A program made the position numbers and the translations under genes. Shown one piece after another: positions 11,864 through 25,000 of a stretch of DNA of 64,000 nt. The stretch covers positions 24,140,084 to 24,204,083 of the forward strand of contig CM019719.1 in assembly GCA_009760885.1 (NCBI GenBank). Direction: 5' to 3'. The notes under the pieces were generated by a model that was not told where the DNA came from, ran no database searches, and saw only the letters and a program-made list of their open reading frames with translations. Origin of the DNA: Achatina immaculata. Its lineage: Eukaryota > Mollusca > Gastropoda > Stylommatophora > Achatinidae. Every line of letters begins with the position of its first letter. Position 1 is the stretch's first letter.

Positions 11864-13287
11864 GTTCTAAGGACTGTTATTGCCGGAGGTGGGGTGGAGG
11901 ATACGTTCTCCACTCCATTGGCGTGCGTCTTAAATAGCCTCTGACAGTCAAGTCCAGCTCCTGGCCTTCTCGTGGCAGAACTATTTAAACTGACAGGAGA
12001 AGGGGCAAAGGCGAATATCTGGTGCCTGACAACCAGATGTTCCGAGTAAATGAGAGTCATGTTTGGTAGCTATCTACCGCTGCTGGCGAGATTCTTCAGC
12101 TGCAGTGCGTGGAGTGGGGCTGTTCCCGGCCAGTGAAGAAAGGTGCGATTATGGGTTGCTGTGCGGCACTGTGGAAAAGGTGAAAGAAAGTGAAGTAATC
12201 AATAGTCTCGAGGTCATGACTGCTCAAGTCACGGCACCTCTGCTCTGGAGGTCAGCCACGTCCATGTACACTCATACCGAGCGAATTGCCTCAACCGGCT
12301 TAACCAGGGGGTTAAGACGCTGCTGGCGAGACTCTTCGGATGCCGCGCGTGGAGTGAAACTCCTCCCGGCCAATGAAAAAAATGAGGAAAAGCAATCAGG
12401 TTGCCGTGCAGCGCCGATGTGAAAAGGTGATGGAAAGGATAAAGTGAAGCTTAACCAGTATGTCCAGTAGTCTCGCAGCGTGAGCCACGCATACCACGGC
12501 ATCTCTTCTCTAGAGGCCGGCCACATCCGTTCTACACCCATACTGGTGAAATATGCCTAAATCGGCTTAAACCAGGGGTGAAACTTGATGGCTACTCATG
12601 TCACGGTACCTCTGCTCTTGAGGTCGGTCACATTCTATACGCCCATACTGGGATAATACGCGTAAACCGGCTCAACCCTGGGGTGAAACTCACTAGTGGC
12701 GAAGATTCGTCTTCCTGGACAAAAGCTCCATCCTGGTCACAACTATGAAGGGTAGCAGCCACGACCATAGAATGCTGAAGTCAGAGACACTGGACCAGTG
12801 CACTCTAGATAGGCAACCACCTCTCACCCAGCGGGGATGTATGCATATCCTAATCACGCTGAGGTTTTCCAGTGAGAAAGTCCAACGCTGGACTGGTTGG
12901 GCAACCACCTATCACCCGGCAGGGATACACACGTATCCCAAAACACGTCGAGGTTTTCTGGTGAGAAAGTCCAATTCTAGGCTAGATGGGCAACAACCTC
13001 TCACCCAGCGGGGATATACTGATATCCAAAACATGTCGAGGCTTTCCGGTGAGAAAGTCCAACTCTAGATTAAAATGGTGCAACGAAAACTACGGTGTCA
13101 TGCAATCCCGCTCATGAGACTCACCGAGAATATAGGCCCAAGCCCCGCCATACTCTGAACCTATTGTGATCCTCTCGGGGATCACGTGTGGTCCTTTTGG
13201 GGACCACGGGACCTATTGAGGACCACAGGAGTAAATTCAGTAGGATCACGGGGTCGTCTTGGTGGTAGAAGCGAACGAAGAAGAAGA
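11864..13287 (+). mobile_element. Non-autonomous retroelement, full-length copy C
   Basis: This copy begins with the same gttctaaggactg 5' end as copy A and ends in gaagcgaacgaagaagaaga. It is flanked by 12-bp direct repeats with one mismatch: caatgtacggaa at 11851-11862 and caatatacggaa at 13288-13299. It is about 160 bp longer than copy A because it has an extra roughly 85-bp tagged module (three instead of two) and other module differences. With copy B it forms a large inverted repeat with a spacer of about 320 bp. Confidence 0.85.
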
Positions 13288-13560
13288 CAATATACGGAAC
13301 TGATGTTTACAAATGTATCTATTTTCTTACAGCACATGGGGGAATAAATGAGCATAATGTAGTGTTTCTTGTCTTTTGTTAAAAAAACTGTTGATATCAT
13401 AAGATGTTGAGCTGTGCTGGACTTTAGCATAAGTTTAAACAAACTACAGCTTATGGCTACGCACATCAGCTGGTGTATTTTTTTTTTATCAAGAGGGCTC
13501 CAAGCTTGGTATAGCCCGGGGTCTTACTAAACCTAAATCCAGTACTGAAGCTAAGTACCT

Positions 13561-14447
13561 TCTTCTTTTTCTTCTTCGTTCGCTTCTACCATCAAGATCG
13601 TCCCGTGAATCTACTGAATTTATTCTTGTGGTTCTCGTGATAGTCTCATTTAGGATGGAGGCTCAGAGCATCATGAGACTTGGGCCTATACTCTTGGTGG
13701 GTCACAGAAACAACATTGCGTGACACTGTGGTTTTCGTTGCACCAGTTTAGTACAGAGTTGGACTTCCTCACCGAAAAACCTCGACGTGGTTGCCCATCT
13801 AGCCTACAGTTGGACCTCCTCACCAGAAAACCTCAACGTGGTTTGGATATGAATATATCCCTGCTGGGTGAGAGGTGGTTGCCATCCAGAGTTGGACTTT
13901 CTCACTGGAAAACCTCAACGTGATTTGGATATGAATATATCCCCGTCGGGTGAGAGGTGCCTATCTAAACTGCACTAGTCCAGTGTCTCCGACTTCAGCA
14001 TTTTGTGGTCGTGGCTGCTACTCTTCCTAGTTGTGACCAGGACGGAGCTTTTTTCCAGGAGGATGAATCCTCACCACTAGTAGGTTTCACCCCTGGGTTA
14101 AGCCGTATTATCCCAGTATGGGCGTGTTTAGGACATGTTCGACCGCTAGAGCGAAGGTACCATTACATGAGTAGTCATCTAGTTTCACCCCTGGGTTAAG
14201 CCAGTTTAGACATATTTTACCAGTATGGGTGTATATAGGACGTGACCGGCCTCTAGAGCTGAGGTGCAGTGTTATGAGTAGCCCTCATCGCGAGACTACT
14301 GGCCATACCAATTAAACTTCACTTAATCCTTTCCATCACCTTTTTTCAGTGGCGCCACGCAGCAACCCTAATCGCATTTTTCTTAATTGGCCAGGAGGAG
14401 TTTCACTCTGCGCACAGCAGCTGAGGAATCTCACCAGAAGTGAGGAG
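13561..14447 (-). mobile_element. Non-autonomous retroelement, copy D (inverted, 5'-truncated)
   Basis: This 887-bp minus-strand copy starts on the plus strand with the tail tcttctttttcttcttcgtt and stops inside the second long module (gaggaatctcaccagaagtg). An 8-bp direct repeat aagtacct flanks it at 13553-13560 and 14448-14455, supporting an independent insertion of a 5'-truncated copy. Confidence 0.82.
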
Positions 14448-14455
14448 AAGTACCT

Positions 14456-15332
14456 AATGTATCATTTAGTGTTAGAAGATTTTGATTGGTTAGCTAGCTG
14501 ATAATATCTCTGTAACTGTAAACTAGATAAATTAGAGTTCTTGACCACTGATTTGTATGTTCTTGAAAGAGGCATCAAGTGAAACAGACAGTGGGCTGTA
14601 GTTTAAGAAAAAGAAAAGGAACTATTACACACAGCATCTTACCAAGTTCCTAATGTTGCTGAGGGAATGTTTGCCCACATTTACCATTTGTGTGTTCTTT
14701 TTTTCCTTCACATTTTTATAAATCTATTTCATGTGGACTAGTGGCTTTAATTCCTGCAACAGAAAAGAGAAACAAGCTTCTCAGCAAGCTGCACCACCCT
14801 GTGGTACAGCTGTTAGGCAGTTCAGATAACAGGAATTCATAACTCATGCTATAAAGCATGTAACATGATATTTATAACATCACAACTAAACAAAATCATT
14901 GTTAACATTTTATTATGGATAAAAAGCCAGATGTACTCTATGACAAACTGGATAACAGTGTATACACTTCCTTCATCACATATTTCTGCCTCTAGCACTC
15001 TTGGGCATATTAGCTACTGATGATGATCTTCAGGCATTATTTTCCAAAGCACATCATAAAATACACAAAGGCAAGTAAAAACAATATAAACAACACAAAA
15101 CTCTGTAAATATGACAAACATCAGACAATGAAAAAACTCCATGGAATAACGGTAATATCTTGAAATTAGCTATAAACATTTCTAACAAATGGAATTTGAA
15201 CAAACTAAATGAACCAAGGGACCTGTGGACAGGCAATAGCTTCTCTGTTATATGAAATACTTTAACTTGTAACCTACCAAGGCTTAAATGGCTTAAAATA
15301 AACAAACACAAAACAAACTACTGTCACATAGT
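14456..15332. other. Intergenic sequence downstream of POLR3D
   Basis: AT-rich sequence without a recognisable gene. It lies between the retroelement cluster and the probable POLR3D 3' end. Confidence 0.4.
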
Positions 15333-15338
15333 TTTATT
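15333..15338 (-). terminator. Candidate polyadenylation signal of POLR3D
   Basis: The minus strand reads AATAAA here, about 730 bp downstream of the POLR3D stop codon. It is the first canonical hexamer I noticed after the stop; actual cleavage is not shown by the sequence. Confidence 0.4.
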
Positions 15339-16067
15339 TCACAGTTAGAAGTTTATAATTACGAAGTACCAGAAACACACAAAAAAATTGTGTCATTTCC
15401 TGGCAAAGAACAGACAAAACTGTGCACGGGTCATGGATGTTGTCTGATGGGTTAAGACTAAATCTGAATGAGCTAATTAAACATTTTCTATGTAAAACAA
15501 GATTTAAAGCACTGGTAAATGATTACAAGAATTTAACAAAATTTACAACATGGGACCAGATTTCATGGAATTTTCATTATGCACTAGTGCCTATCCCTTT
15601 GTGTGGTGCCTAGAGACAGGTTTTCAGTGTAGAAAAGAAAATAAGGTCAGCACCTTCTGACTACATTATGAAAGTTAAACAGAGGAAGACTGGTGCTGGA
15701 TCAAAGAGCCAAGTTCTGAATCACTTGCTGGAGGAAAGCAGCTGCCAATATTCTACTTGAGAATAATGCCCTGCCAAAAGCAAAGCTATCTATGCATTCA
15801 GTTCTAGTCCATCTAGTCCAGACAATAATGGGGCATGGTGGGACCTCCACAAGGAGAAAAAAAACCTAGTGTCAAATTCCAAAGGTAACTGCATTAAAAA
15901 ACAAGATGAGAAAATTTTAAAATAATGACTCTTTAAATCAAGCTGGACGGAGAGTTTCAATCTCTAACATAAACGCCTCTAGCTATGACATGCACAGTTA
16001 CTGACAATAGCATTCAATTTTATGAATCTTCAGCTCACATAAACATATACACCCCTAGTCTCATACA

Positions 16068-19000
16068 TCATGAAAATTTGTTAACATGACTAAGAAGGTC
16101 ATTATAATCAGGAGTGATCACGAGTTTATGACTGACTGGACCTAACACTATCATTTGACCTGGACTGTCATCTGTATGGATGGACACCAGTTCCTGCAAA
16201 CGGAAGGAGGAAAATAATATGTTATCATGAATATGAGAAAGGTTTTCACATGCAGTAAAATAAAAGGTAAAACAAAACTTGAAAGTTATATGAGTTTAAC
16301 AGGTACCCAAAGAAGGAAAGAAATACTTTATTTATGTAAATACAGCTATTAAAATGTCATGTAAAAAAAATTTTTTCTATAAGAATATCCTCTTCCACAC
16401 TAACTGGATAAGAAAATTTGCCTTCCAGAAATTCCACTTTTAGGCATCTTGGCCCTTTTATACAAGCTACCTGTATCACACAGCTAAAACAAACTGATCA
16501 ACAGTTAAAATACTATGGCCTTCACTCAGGAATTGAGGTCAAACAAAGGACTTCACTGACAGCTTGGGGTATGTGTGTGTGAAAACACACTCATGCTGAA
16601 TGAGACAGCTGTCAGCGACCCAAAGCCAGTCAAGACCCTAATCTACCCCCAGTTATACTCCTGGAAACAAACAGCAATCTAGCCAGGTAAATAGAGATTG
16701 CAGTGAAAAGACCAAACATGCCCAAATATCTCAGTGGACACCAAAAAACAATTCAGACCTTTTTTCACCCCAACTCTGTGCTATAAGTGCCAGACATGGG
16801 CGCTCATTTTGCTTATGGTGATTAATAGCCAAATAATGGGAAAGGCAAACAGAGATTGAGAATTGAGGTATGGTCCAAGATGTCATAATAAGAGAATATT
16901 TTGACATTATTGAAGATGTGGTATATATTAGTCTCATGATGCCAAGCACTGTTATAAAGGATGAAAGCGTACATATATGACAACTATAAGAACTAAGTTT
17001 TATCATATATAAAATGTCAAACCTGGTGAAAGTTGACAGGAATGCCTGGCAGAACATCCATGATATTATCCCCAAGGACAAGCTGGGCTTTGCCAGATTG
17101 GTAGATTCTCAGCTTGCCCATGTAGCCCTCACCGCAGTCCTTCAGCTGGCAGGAACTCAAGCGATCCACCAACTTTTATTCAAAACGTTGAAAAATTATA
17201 AATAATTACTGAATGTTGCATACTGAATCCCAGACAAACAAACAAACAAACTGCAGCGGAAAAGGCATGAAACTAATCAAGAATCTTGACTGTGAACAGC
17301 AGCAAAAATCTAGCTCTGAATAATCTTTATTTGTTAACTTAAAGAGTCAGACAATGATGTGTATTATTAAATCAATAGAGGACTTTACCAATGAAATACT
17401 AGGATTAATTTAGAATTCTTAATTATATAAACAGATTGGACAGAGTTGATGATAGAAAATTTGGAGTGCTTGCAGAAATTTGTGACATAAATAAAGATAA
17501 TAAACTAGATACAGAAACAATATATATTTCAAAGACAAAAGTCATGCAACTGAAAGACAGCAAAAGAATGAATGCATCATATAATATTTTTAAGTCAAAC
17601 CTGCTAAGAATAAATTATGAAATAAAACATGAAACACATCATATTTGACAGAAAATGTAAAGATGATACACCTGCTGTAGGAGAAACTAAAGTTTCTGAC
17701 CTAAGACAGAGCTAGAAAAGATGATGCTGTAATCTACACTGATGGATCAGCACAGAATTTTTTGTAACTTTGTGCCTCTGGCATCTGCCCAGTAATATGT
17801 GTCATATCTGCACATTTAAAGTAGCTGGATCTTACACGTTGCTCATCAAATTGTGTTGTGCAGCCAGTCATCACAACATTTTCATCAACAGTATCCTTCT
17901 TCCACTCCATCATCTGTTTACATCCTTATATACTGATAAACACAATAGTCAGCATCCGTACTGTAACATCTTACAAGATAACAACAAATTCTCACACAGT
18001 CCACAGCCAGCTATATATTTTAGTTGTTTTTGCAGGCTGTTCATTCTTATTCTCAACTGCCCTTTTCCAGGCTGTCTTTGGCTGATCTCTTTTTCCTTTA
18101 GTTTCCATCACATGCTTATTTTACCAACAGTTGAGGTTCCTTTGGATCAATCTATTTCCAGTACCATTTCACAACAATTCTGTCCACATGTCTTGACTGG
18201 TTTCAGAATTATTTTTCATGCATGTTACTGTATTGTAATTTTCTTTTCATTCTTTTTAAGCAAAATTCTTTGAGAAGAGACTTAGAGATTCAAATATTAC
18301 TACATCATGGCAACTTCATGGATTTATGAAAGTTTAATCAAACTCTTACATCTACCTCATCTTCTTTAGTTCCTGCAGTGTTGTTTGTGGAAGTCTTGGG
18401 CCTATCATCTGTGAGGGCAGATGCCGGAAGACCTGGAAGGGTATCTGGAAACTGAAGAAATATAAGCTCACCATTTTCTGCAGATGAAGTAAAAACATAA
18501 CAATGTTATCACGTGACAAAGTAATTCAAAAGTGATAATTTTTATTTTCAAGAAATGCCAGATTTCCAACCCCAACCCCCACCCCTTTTCATTCATCCAC
18601 TGTGATCTTTATTATTTGGATAGCCTTCATATACTATTCATTCACTGACAGATGCACGCAGTGCAGTCTGGCATGTTTCATCCTCCAGGCAGTTGTTTTA
18701 CATTATAGCTGGAAATAATGAAGTTTGTGCACTGAATAGGCAGGTTTAACCTTGATAGAACAAGCACTCTGGATAAGAGGGAAAGAAAAACAGCAACAGG
18801 GACTAAATCCTAAATTCTAGCACAGACAAGCAGCCATCTAATCACAAGAAGATGATGCACTAGCTACTCAGCCTATTGAAGAATACTCAGCAGCCTTTTG
18901 ATATCTTTCACATATGGAAGACTGCTTTCACTTCAACTTCTGTGGCAGAACCTCCAATGCCTCTCTCCCTCAAAAACACACGTGTTTACTGTAGTATCTC

Positions 19001-22000
19001 CCTGCAGTTGTGAATATTCAACTCTGGGCAGCTGAAGCTGTGGTGAAGCTTGAAGTGTGACTTCCATTCTGCACCAGTACTTACAACTCTGTGTTAGCTT
19101 AAGAAAGCTTTGTTGTCGTTCAATAATAAAGCTGTTTCTACTTTTTTTTTTCCTAGTTACACGTTGTGTTAGCGTAAAGGTACAATTATCAATGACAGCA
19201 AACCAAAGCTAAGCAAGACCCTGATTCATCTTTCCATTCGTGCTTTCAGCAGCTAGGGCTCATAGTGGTCCGCCCTGGCGGTGGAGTCTGTAGTGAGCTC
19301 ACTTTTATCTGGGTCAACTCCAAGCCCTCAAGCAAGCCACCACAATTCACTGCTAGTTCCTGTGTTCTAGTATCTTTACAGTGTCAGACCAGAGCATACT
19401 GTTATGCAGATCCAAGGAAACAAGAGAAACTCTGGAGATAAATAAACTAGGTAAAACTATAGTATCTTCAATAACAAAAAAAACAAACTAAAAAACCCAT
19501 ATAGAAAATAAAAGAAACAAATGACACATTACTGTACCTGATTTCATGGAGTTATCAAAGATGTCTTTGACGCTTGTTGTATAATCGGTCATGTGAAGCT
19601 GGGAGAAGCTGATATGCCCAAGAGCTGGTTTTGTTTCCACTTTAGCATCCACCTCATCCACATCCATGACTTCCTCTTGAAAAATTAACAGAAACATGAA
19701 CATATTACTCTAGTTTTGACGGGGGCACTGCCTGAAGATACACTGACAACAGACACAAAACTGGTAAAAATATCTCTGAATGACTGACAACTCATTACCA
19801 AAAATAGCACTAAGATGGACAGCACAGGGGAAAAGAAGTAAGGGTAGACCAAAAGAGACATAAAGAAGAACAAGAGAGGATGTTGAGCAATAGAGGGCTC
19901 ACCTGGGCAAGAGTGGAAAAAAAGGCAAAGGACAGGCATCTGTGGAAAACCCTTGTGGAAACCCCATGTGCCAAGGGCACTTAAGGTTCAGTAAGAAAGA
20001 GAGAGAGATAAAAATGTCTGCTGGCTACAAATGTAAAACATATTAACAAACAATATACAAAGCTGGTATTTTTATTTGTGTTACATATGTAATCAATACA
20101 CAGGTTTTTTTCCAAGCCAATATGAAAGAAAAAAAGTAACGTAAATTTCAGAAACCTGGGTCAAAAAAAAAAAACAAAACACTTCATATCATTAAAAATG
20201 CAATATTATAAATTTCAAAGTAAACTAATGAACGAGAAATGTTCTCAGTTTCAAGTATAATACAAAACGAGTGTAATATTTTAGATTTCTTGTAAAATAT
20301 TCAGAAAGAAGTAATTTACCTTTGATTTCAGGCTTTCGTTCGATTTTTACCCCTCCTCTATTGATACTCAGTGGCAGTCGAATTGGTGCCATGTTTGGAT
20401 CACCTGACGCAAGGTCTGAGATAAACTGAGAGATGAAATGATCAAGAAATAGTCATTTACTGATGAAGATAAACTAAGAAATGATATTCACAAAAACTGA
20501 GAAATAATCATCCATTTGATAAGTCTGAGATAAAATGAGAAATGATTTTTCATAAAGACAGAAATAATCATTCAATCAGGGATCTGAGATAAACTGAGAG
20601 ATGATTATTTTAAGAAAGTGAGAAATAATCTAGGATTATATTCACATCATGAAATCTTGACATGAAATAAGTTGTAAAGATTGTTTTCACATAAATGCTA
20701 ATGCCTTTTTCATGTGAGCTGAGGCAGAAGTAACTTTTATCAAGATAACAATGTCATCAGGGTAATGAACCAGACAGTAAAAATGCTAATCTACATTATA
20801 AGAAGGTCTCATAAATTGTTCTGATACTATAGGGTGGTTAAATGAAGTGGTCTATATGCATTTTCCAGGGAATGGAGCCTGTTGAGAAGCCTGCATCTAG
20901 GTCAATTCTGTTTTGTAAAGTAAGCAACCACTTCTCATCAGAAATTCAACACAATCTGTATATTATAAGATCTTCATCAAGAGATACCAGCCAAGAAAAT
21001 CAAGTTTACAGTTGTTACCAATAATTGTTCCCCACTAGATTTCAGTTCATGTATTCTGTCCAGATTTCAATGACTCTGACTTCTCCGATCCCCGGGTTTA
21101 CGAGTTTTCACTTTTTTCCCTTGTGCCAGATAATGAAATGTACAGGTCCTCTTCAGCTGTTCTACATCTCCATACAGAATGTCGGTGATTGAGGAGTTTG
21201 GTGGTATCAGGTTCATCTAAAGGTCCCTCAATGCACTGCAGTCCAGCAGATGGTGTTTAACACAGTTTCTACTTCTTGTCTGTTCCAGTGCATGCTGTAT
21301 GGTGTGTGGTCAGCAGTCACTCTGTGTAAGTGCTTACTAAGGGTAATGTGTCTTGTTCTCAACCTGAAAATTGTGCATTGCTCTCTACGACATAAGCAGT
21401 TGATGTGGTCTCTGGGGTTAGGCTTTGGCAGGTGTGTATATAGGGATCTTCCAGTTGGATTACTAGCATGTCCATCCACTGCTGCTTGCAGTTGTTATGT
21501 ATAATGTGTTTAGTTGTTCTCATGATGGTGGAGATGTGAGGCTTGACATGGTGACTCTTTGCCAGTCTGTCAGCACGTTCATTTCCTCTGATATCTGTGT
21601 GCCCTGGTATCCACTGTAGGGTGATCTTGATGTCATAGGAGGCGAGTTGTTTTATTGCACTGAGTATGTCAAATGTAATTTGATCAGTTGATGATATCCA
21701 GTTTTCAAGGGCCTGGAGAGCAGAATCTAAGAAAATAACAAGGTTTTTTGGGTGGGAGGCATTGTTTTTGTATTTGGTGGTGGTGGCTGCCATGGCTGCT
21801 AATACTGCCTGCATTTCTGCATCATAACTGGAGCAGTGGGATCCACAAGGAGCAGAAATGTGGCTTGTTGTCTTGTCTGGAAACATTATGAGCACCCCAT
21901 ATCTTGCACTGTCTGTTTCCTTGAAATCTGACCCATAATTGTATGCATGGATCCCATCTTTGGGGTAGGATTCTGTGGTCTCCAGTGCACACAGCTTTAG

Positions 22001-25000
22001 GGTGTTGGGATCTGATGATCTGTTCACCAATTAGTTCTCAAGTTTGGTGTTAGTTTGAGGAAGTGTGTAGTTTGTGTTTGGTGGGATGTCTGGTACTTTT
22101 GTAAGTTCTTCTCTGTCTTCAGGGAGTTTGCATCTTGTGTTTAACTGTTCTGCTATGTGCACTGGAGTTTTCAGTTTCAGTCTATTATTATGCTTCCATT
22201 TATCAACCACTATTCTGTTAGGATGGTCTGGGGGCATGTGTTTATATCTTTCTACTGCCTCAATGGTTGACTTTTTCATGTCTTATATCTAATGGCTCTA
22301 TGTTTACATCAATTTCACATGTAGCTGTGGGTGTTGATCTCACTGCCCCACAAATGAAATGAACAGCTTGGTTCTGGATTCTGTCTACTTGTGAGAGCTC
22401 TTTGATGCTGTGACCTGTAGGGGGAGGTTGTAATCTATTATAGATCTAACATATCCTGTGTACAGTGTTGCTTTGTCAGCTCCCCAGGATGTATTTGCAA
22501 GTTGCTCGAGTAAGTTTAGTCTTTTGGATGCTTTTTCTGCTAGTCCATCCATGAACTCTTTAAAGTTCAATTTTCTGTCTAGTTCTAGATTTCAATAAAC
22601 AAAGATATGTACAAACATGTGAATCTACAAAGACAGGCTTGTTCATGTTAAGTTCCAACTTAAGATCTTGTAAAACAATGAGGTAATACACACTTTATTC
22701 CTTTGCTCATAGCTCAAGCACAACCAGAACTGAAAAGCCCACTAATTTTATAGTATTCTCTGCCATGCTTCCATATGTGCAGGACTTTCTTCTACATGAG
22801 TATCTCAGGGCTTTTTTTTTTTTTAAAAACTTAATGCACGAACAGCCATGTGCACAGTGTACTCACCCATAACTTGCAGGTATTCTCCATTTTCAGTGAC
22901 AGTTTGCCTAGAGGCTTGAGTGTCAAGTACCTTTTCAACTGATGGATTTATCAAAGCACAACAGAGCTTGTAGGTAGGTAAGTAAAATTCCCATTTCCAT
23001 GCCATTAAGGCATATTTTGGATATGGCGTTACGCCTGTATTTTCCGTGACCTTCGGCACATGAAAGTGTGATGTGGTCAGTATCCTGCCTGGCCGCTTTA
23101 CCTTCCCAGATTTCTCTGGTACCTATTTTTCAAAGCTGGGTGAACACCGGGGCCTTTTGGTGTGTACCAGAAAAAAAGTCCCACTGCTAGGACTAAACAT
23201 GGTACTACCAGATTAGTAAACTGAGCGCTTAGCCACTCAGCTTATCAGCCCACCAACACAGCCGGGTTACAGCCTATTTTCTTCACTATGAAAAGCCAGT
23301 TTTCCCCAATATTTATGCTAAATCTACACTCTTTAATATTCTAACTAAATGTAAATGAACCATATTTGCTCTCACACATTAATGTTGCAAAATTATGTAC
23401 AACTGGGACTGATATTCCAAAGCAACTTTTGAAACTGAAAGCTCAATGTATTACTTCCTTACATCATCTCTCAAAATGCTATTGAGCAGTTTCTTGTCAT
23501 CTTCCAACTCCCTTGAGGGTTTCATTGCTGACCTGACTGCCACAGAATCTGCCTCACTGTCTCTACCACCACCACCACCACCTCTTCCACCCCCACCACC
23601 GCTACCTCCACTTCCTCTACTCCATCCTGTATACAAAATCGTAATGAAGTCATTAGTAGAAAATTAAATGATGTGGAAAATATGAGAGTGAGAATATGAA
23701 AGATAGCTGATTTGCTAAACTGTTACACTGGATATCCCTGATTTTGGCCATCGTGTTTACTTCAGCATGGCCAACTTATAAAGGCAGATTTTACAACAAT
23801 AAAGATATAATAAAAAAAATGTGAAAGAGCATTTAGTGCTACAAAGAGCTAGTATTACTCTATGGAAGGCTTGTTCAATTTGTAAACTGATGAGACAGTA
23901 AGTGAAGTAACAGAAAAGTGGTTCTGAGAAAGATTCAACATTTGCCCTGGACAGGGTGAAAAACAGGTTCTCTGATAAGTTACAGAACCAATGAAAACTT
24001 GTTAAAACTACCAGGATAAGACAACTCAAAAATTCTTTTCACATGTCACAAGAGGAAATAGGCCAGAAAACCTGATAATCAGGGGAAAATGCAAGAAAAA
24101 AAAACACAAGATACACAGAAAAAATATCCTGAAGGAACAGACTTTTAACTCTTTCCATGCGTATGGTCGAATTTTCGACACTTCCGGTGGTCCCAATCTG
24201 GCGTATGGTCGAAAATTCGACAATCACTGTTCCATTAAAACAAGCGGTGTAACATTTATGTTGTACGGATTTCGTCCGCGATTCCGGTGACACTTTCAAA
24301 ATGGAGAATGCGTGCCTAGTTACGAGCGATGCCGTGCGAGAACAAGGACGCGAAGCATGGAAATTTTTCAATTTTTGACGATGTAGATAGGGGTATGGAC
24401 ATAGCCTATGGCCACCCCGCTGCTCTTGAATGTTTTCTAAGTAGATTTAGACATATTTAGACGACTGGAGAAGTAGTTAGGAGTAGTTAGGATGTTATTT
24501 CAGACATTCATTCAGCGAAAATGCCATACGGAGTCACAATACGAGATCGATAAGTAGATCTACACATCTTAGATGGTAAATAGGGGTAAGAAGCGCGAAT
24601 CTAGACCTAGCCGATGGTGAGCTGGCCACAGTCAGTGTCTAAAAACATCACATTACTTCTTTTTTTCCTAAAAAACTCTGCATTTCTGAAATTTTCATTC
24701 ATTTAGCTACACTTTGACACATATTACGTATACGGAAGTAAATGGAAATACTGTTTTCCATCCCATTTTATAACTAGACCCCCTTACAGACAAGACCCGC
24801 GTTTTACTCCCGCATGCCACGACACGTCCGTGTTTCTTCCTCCAGCACGGAAAGAGTTATGCAGCAAAAGAAAGGTAACCAAACTGACTGGAAATATCAA
24901 GGACAGTCTTAATTACTTGGCCTGTTGTGTTCCACTTTACATTTTTTTGGAGGATTCTCTGATTGTTTCTTCTCATCACATGACCAACATATGTCCATCT

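Noticed and set aside
12063..12422. 119-codon frame
   Set aside because: It lies wholly inside retroelement copy C and is not conserved in the other copies.
17770..18273. 167-codon plus-strand open frame in a POLR3D intron
   Set aside because: Composition is Phe/Ile/Ser/His-rich from AT-rich DNA. There is no recognised domain, and no splice or start context supports it.
20413..20425. Alternative exon 5 start at the inner acceptor tttatctcag
   Set aside because: Using it after exon 4 would break the frame. The outer acceptor gives LRDD joined to FISDL, which matches the KDDF...DPGL region of RPC4.
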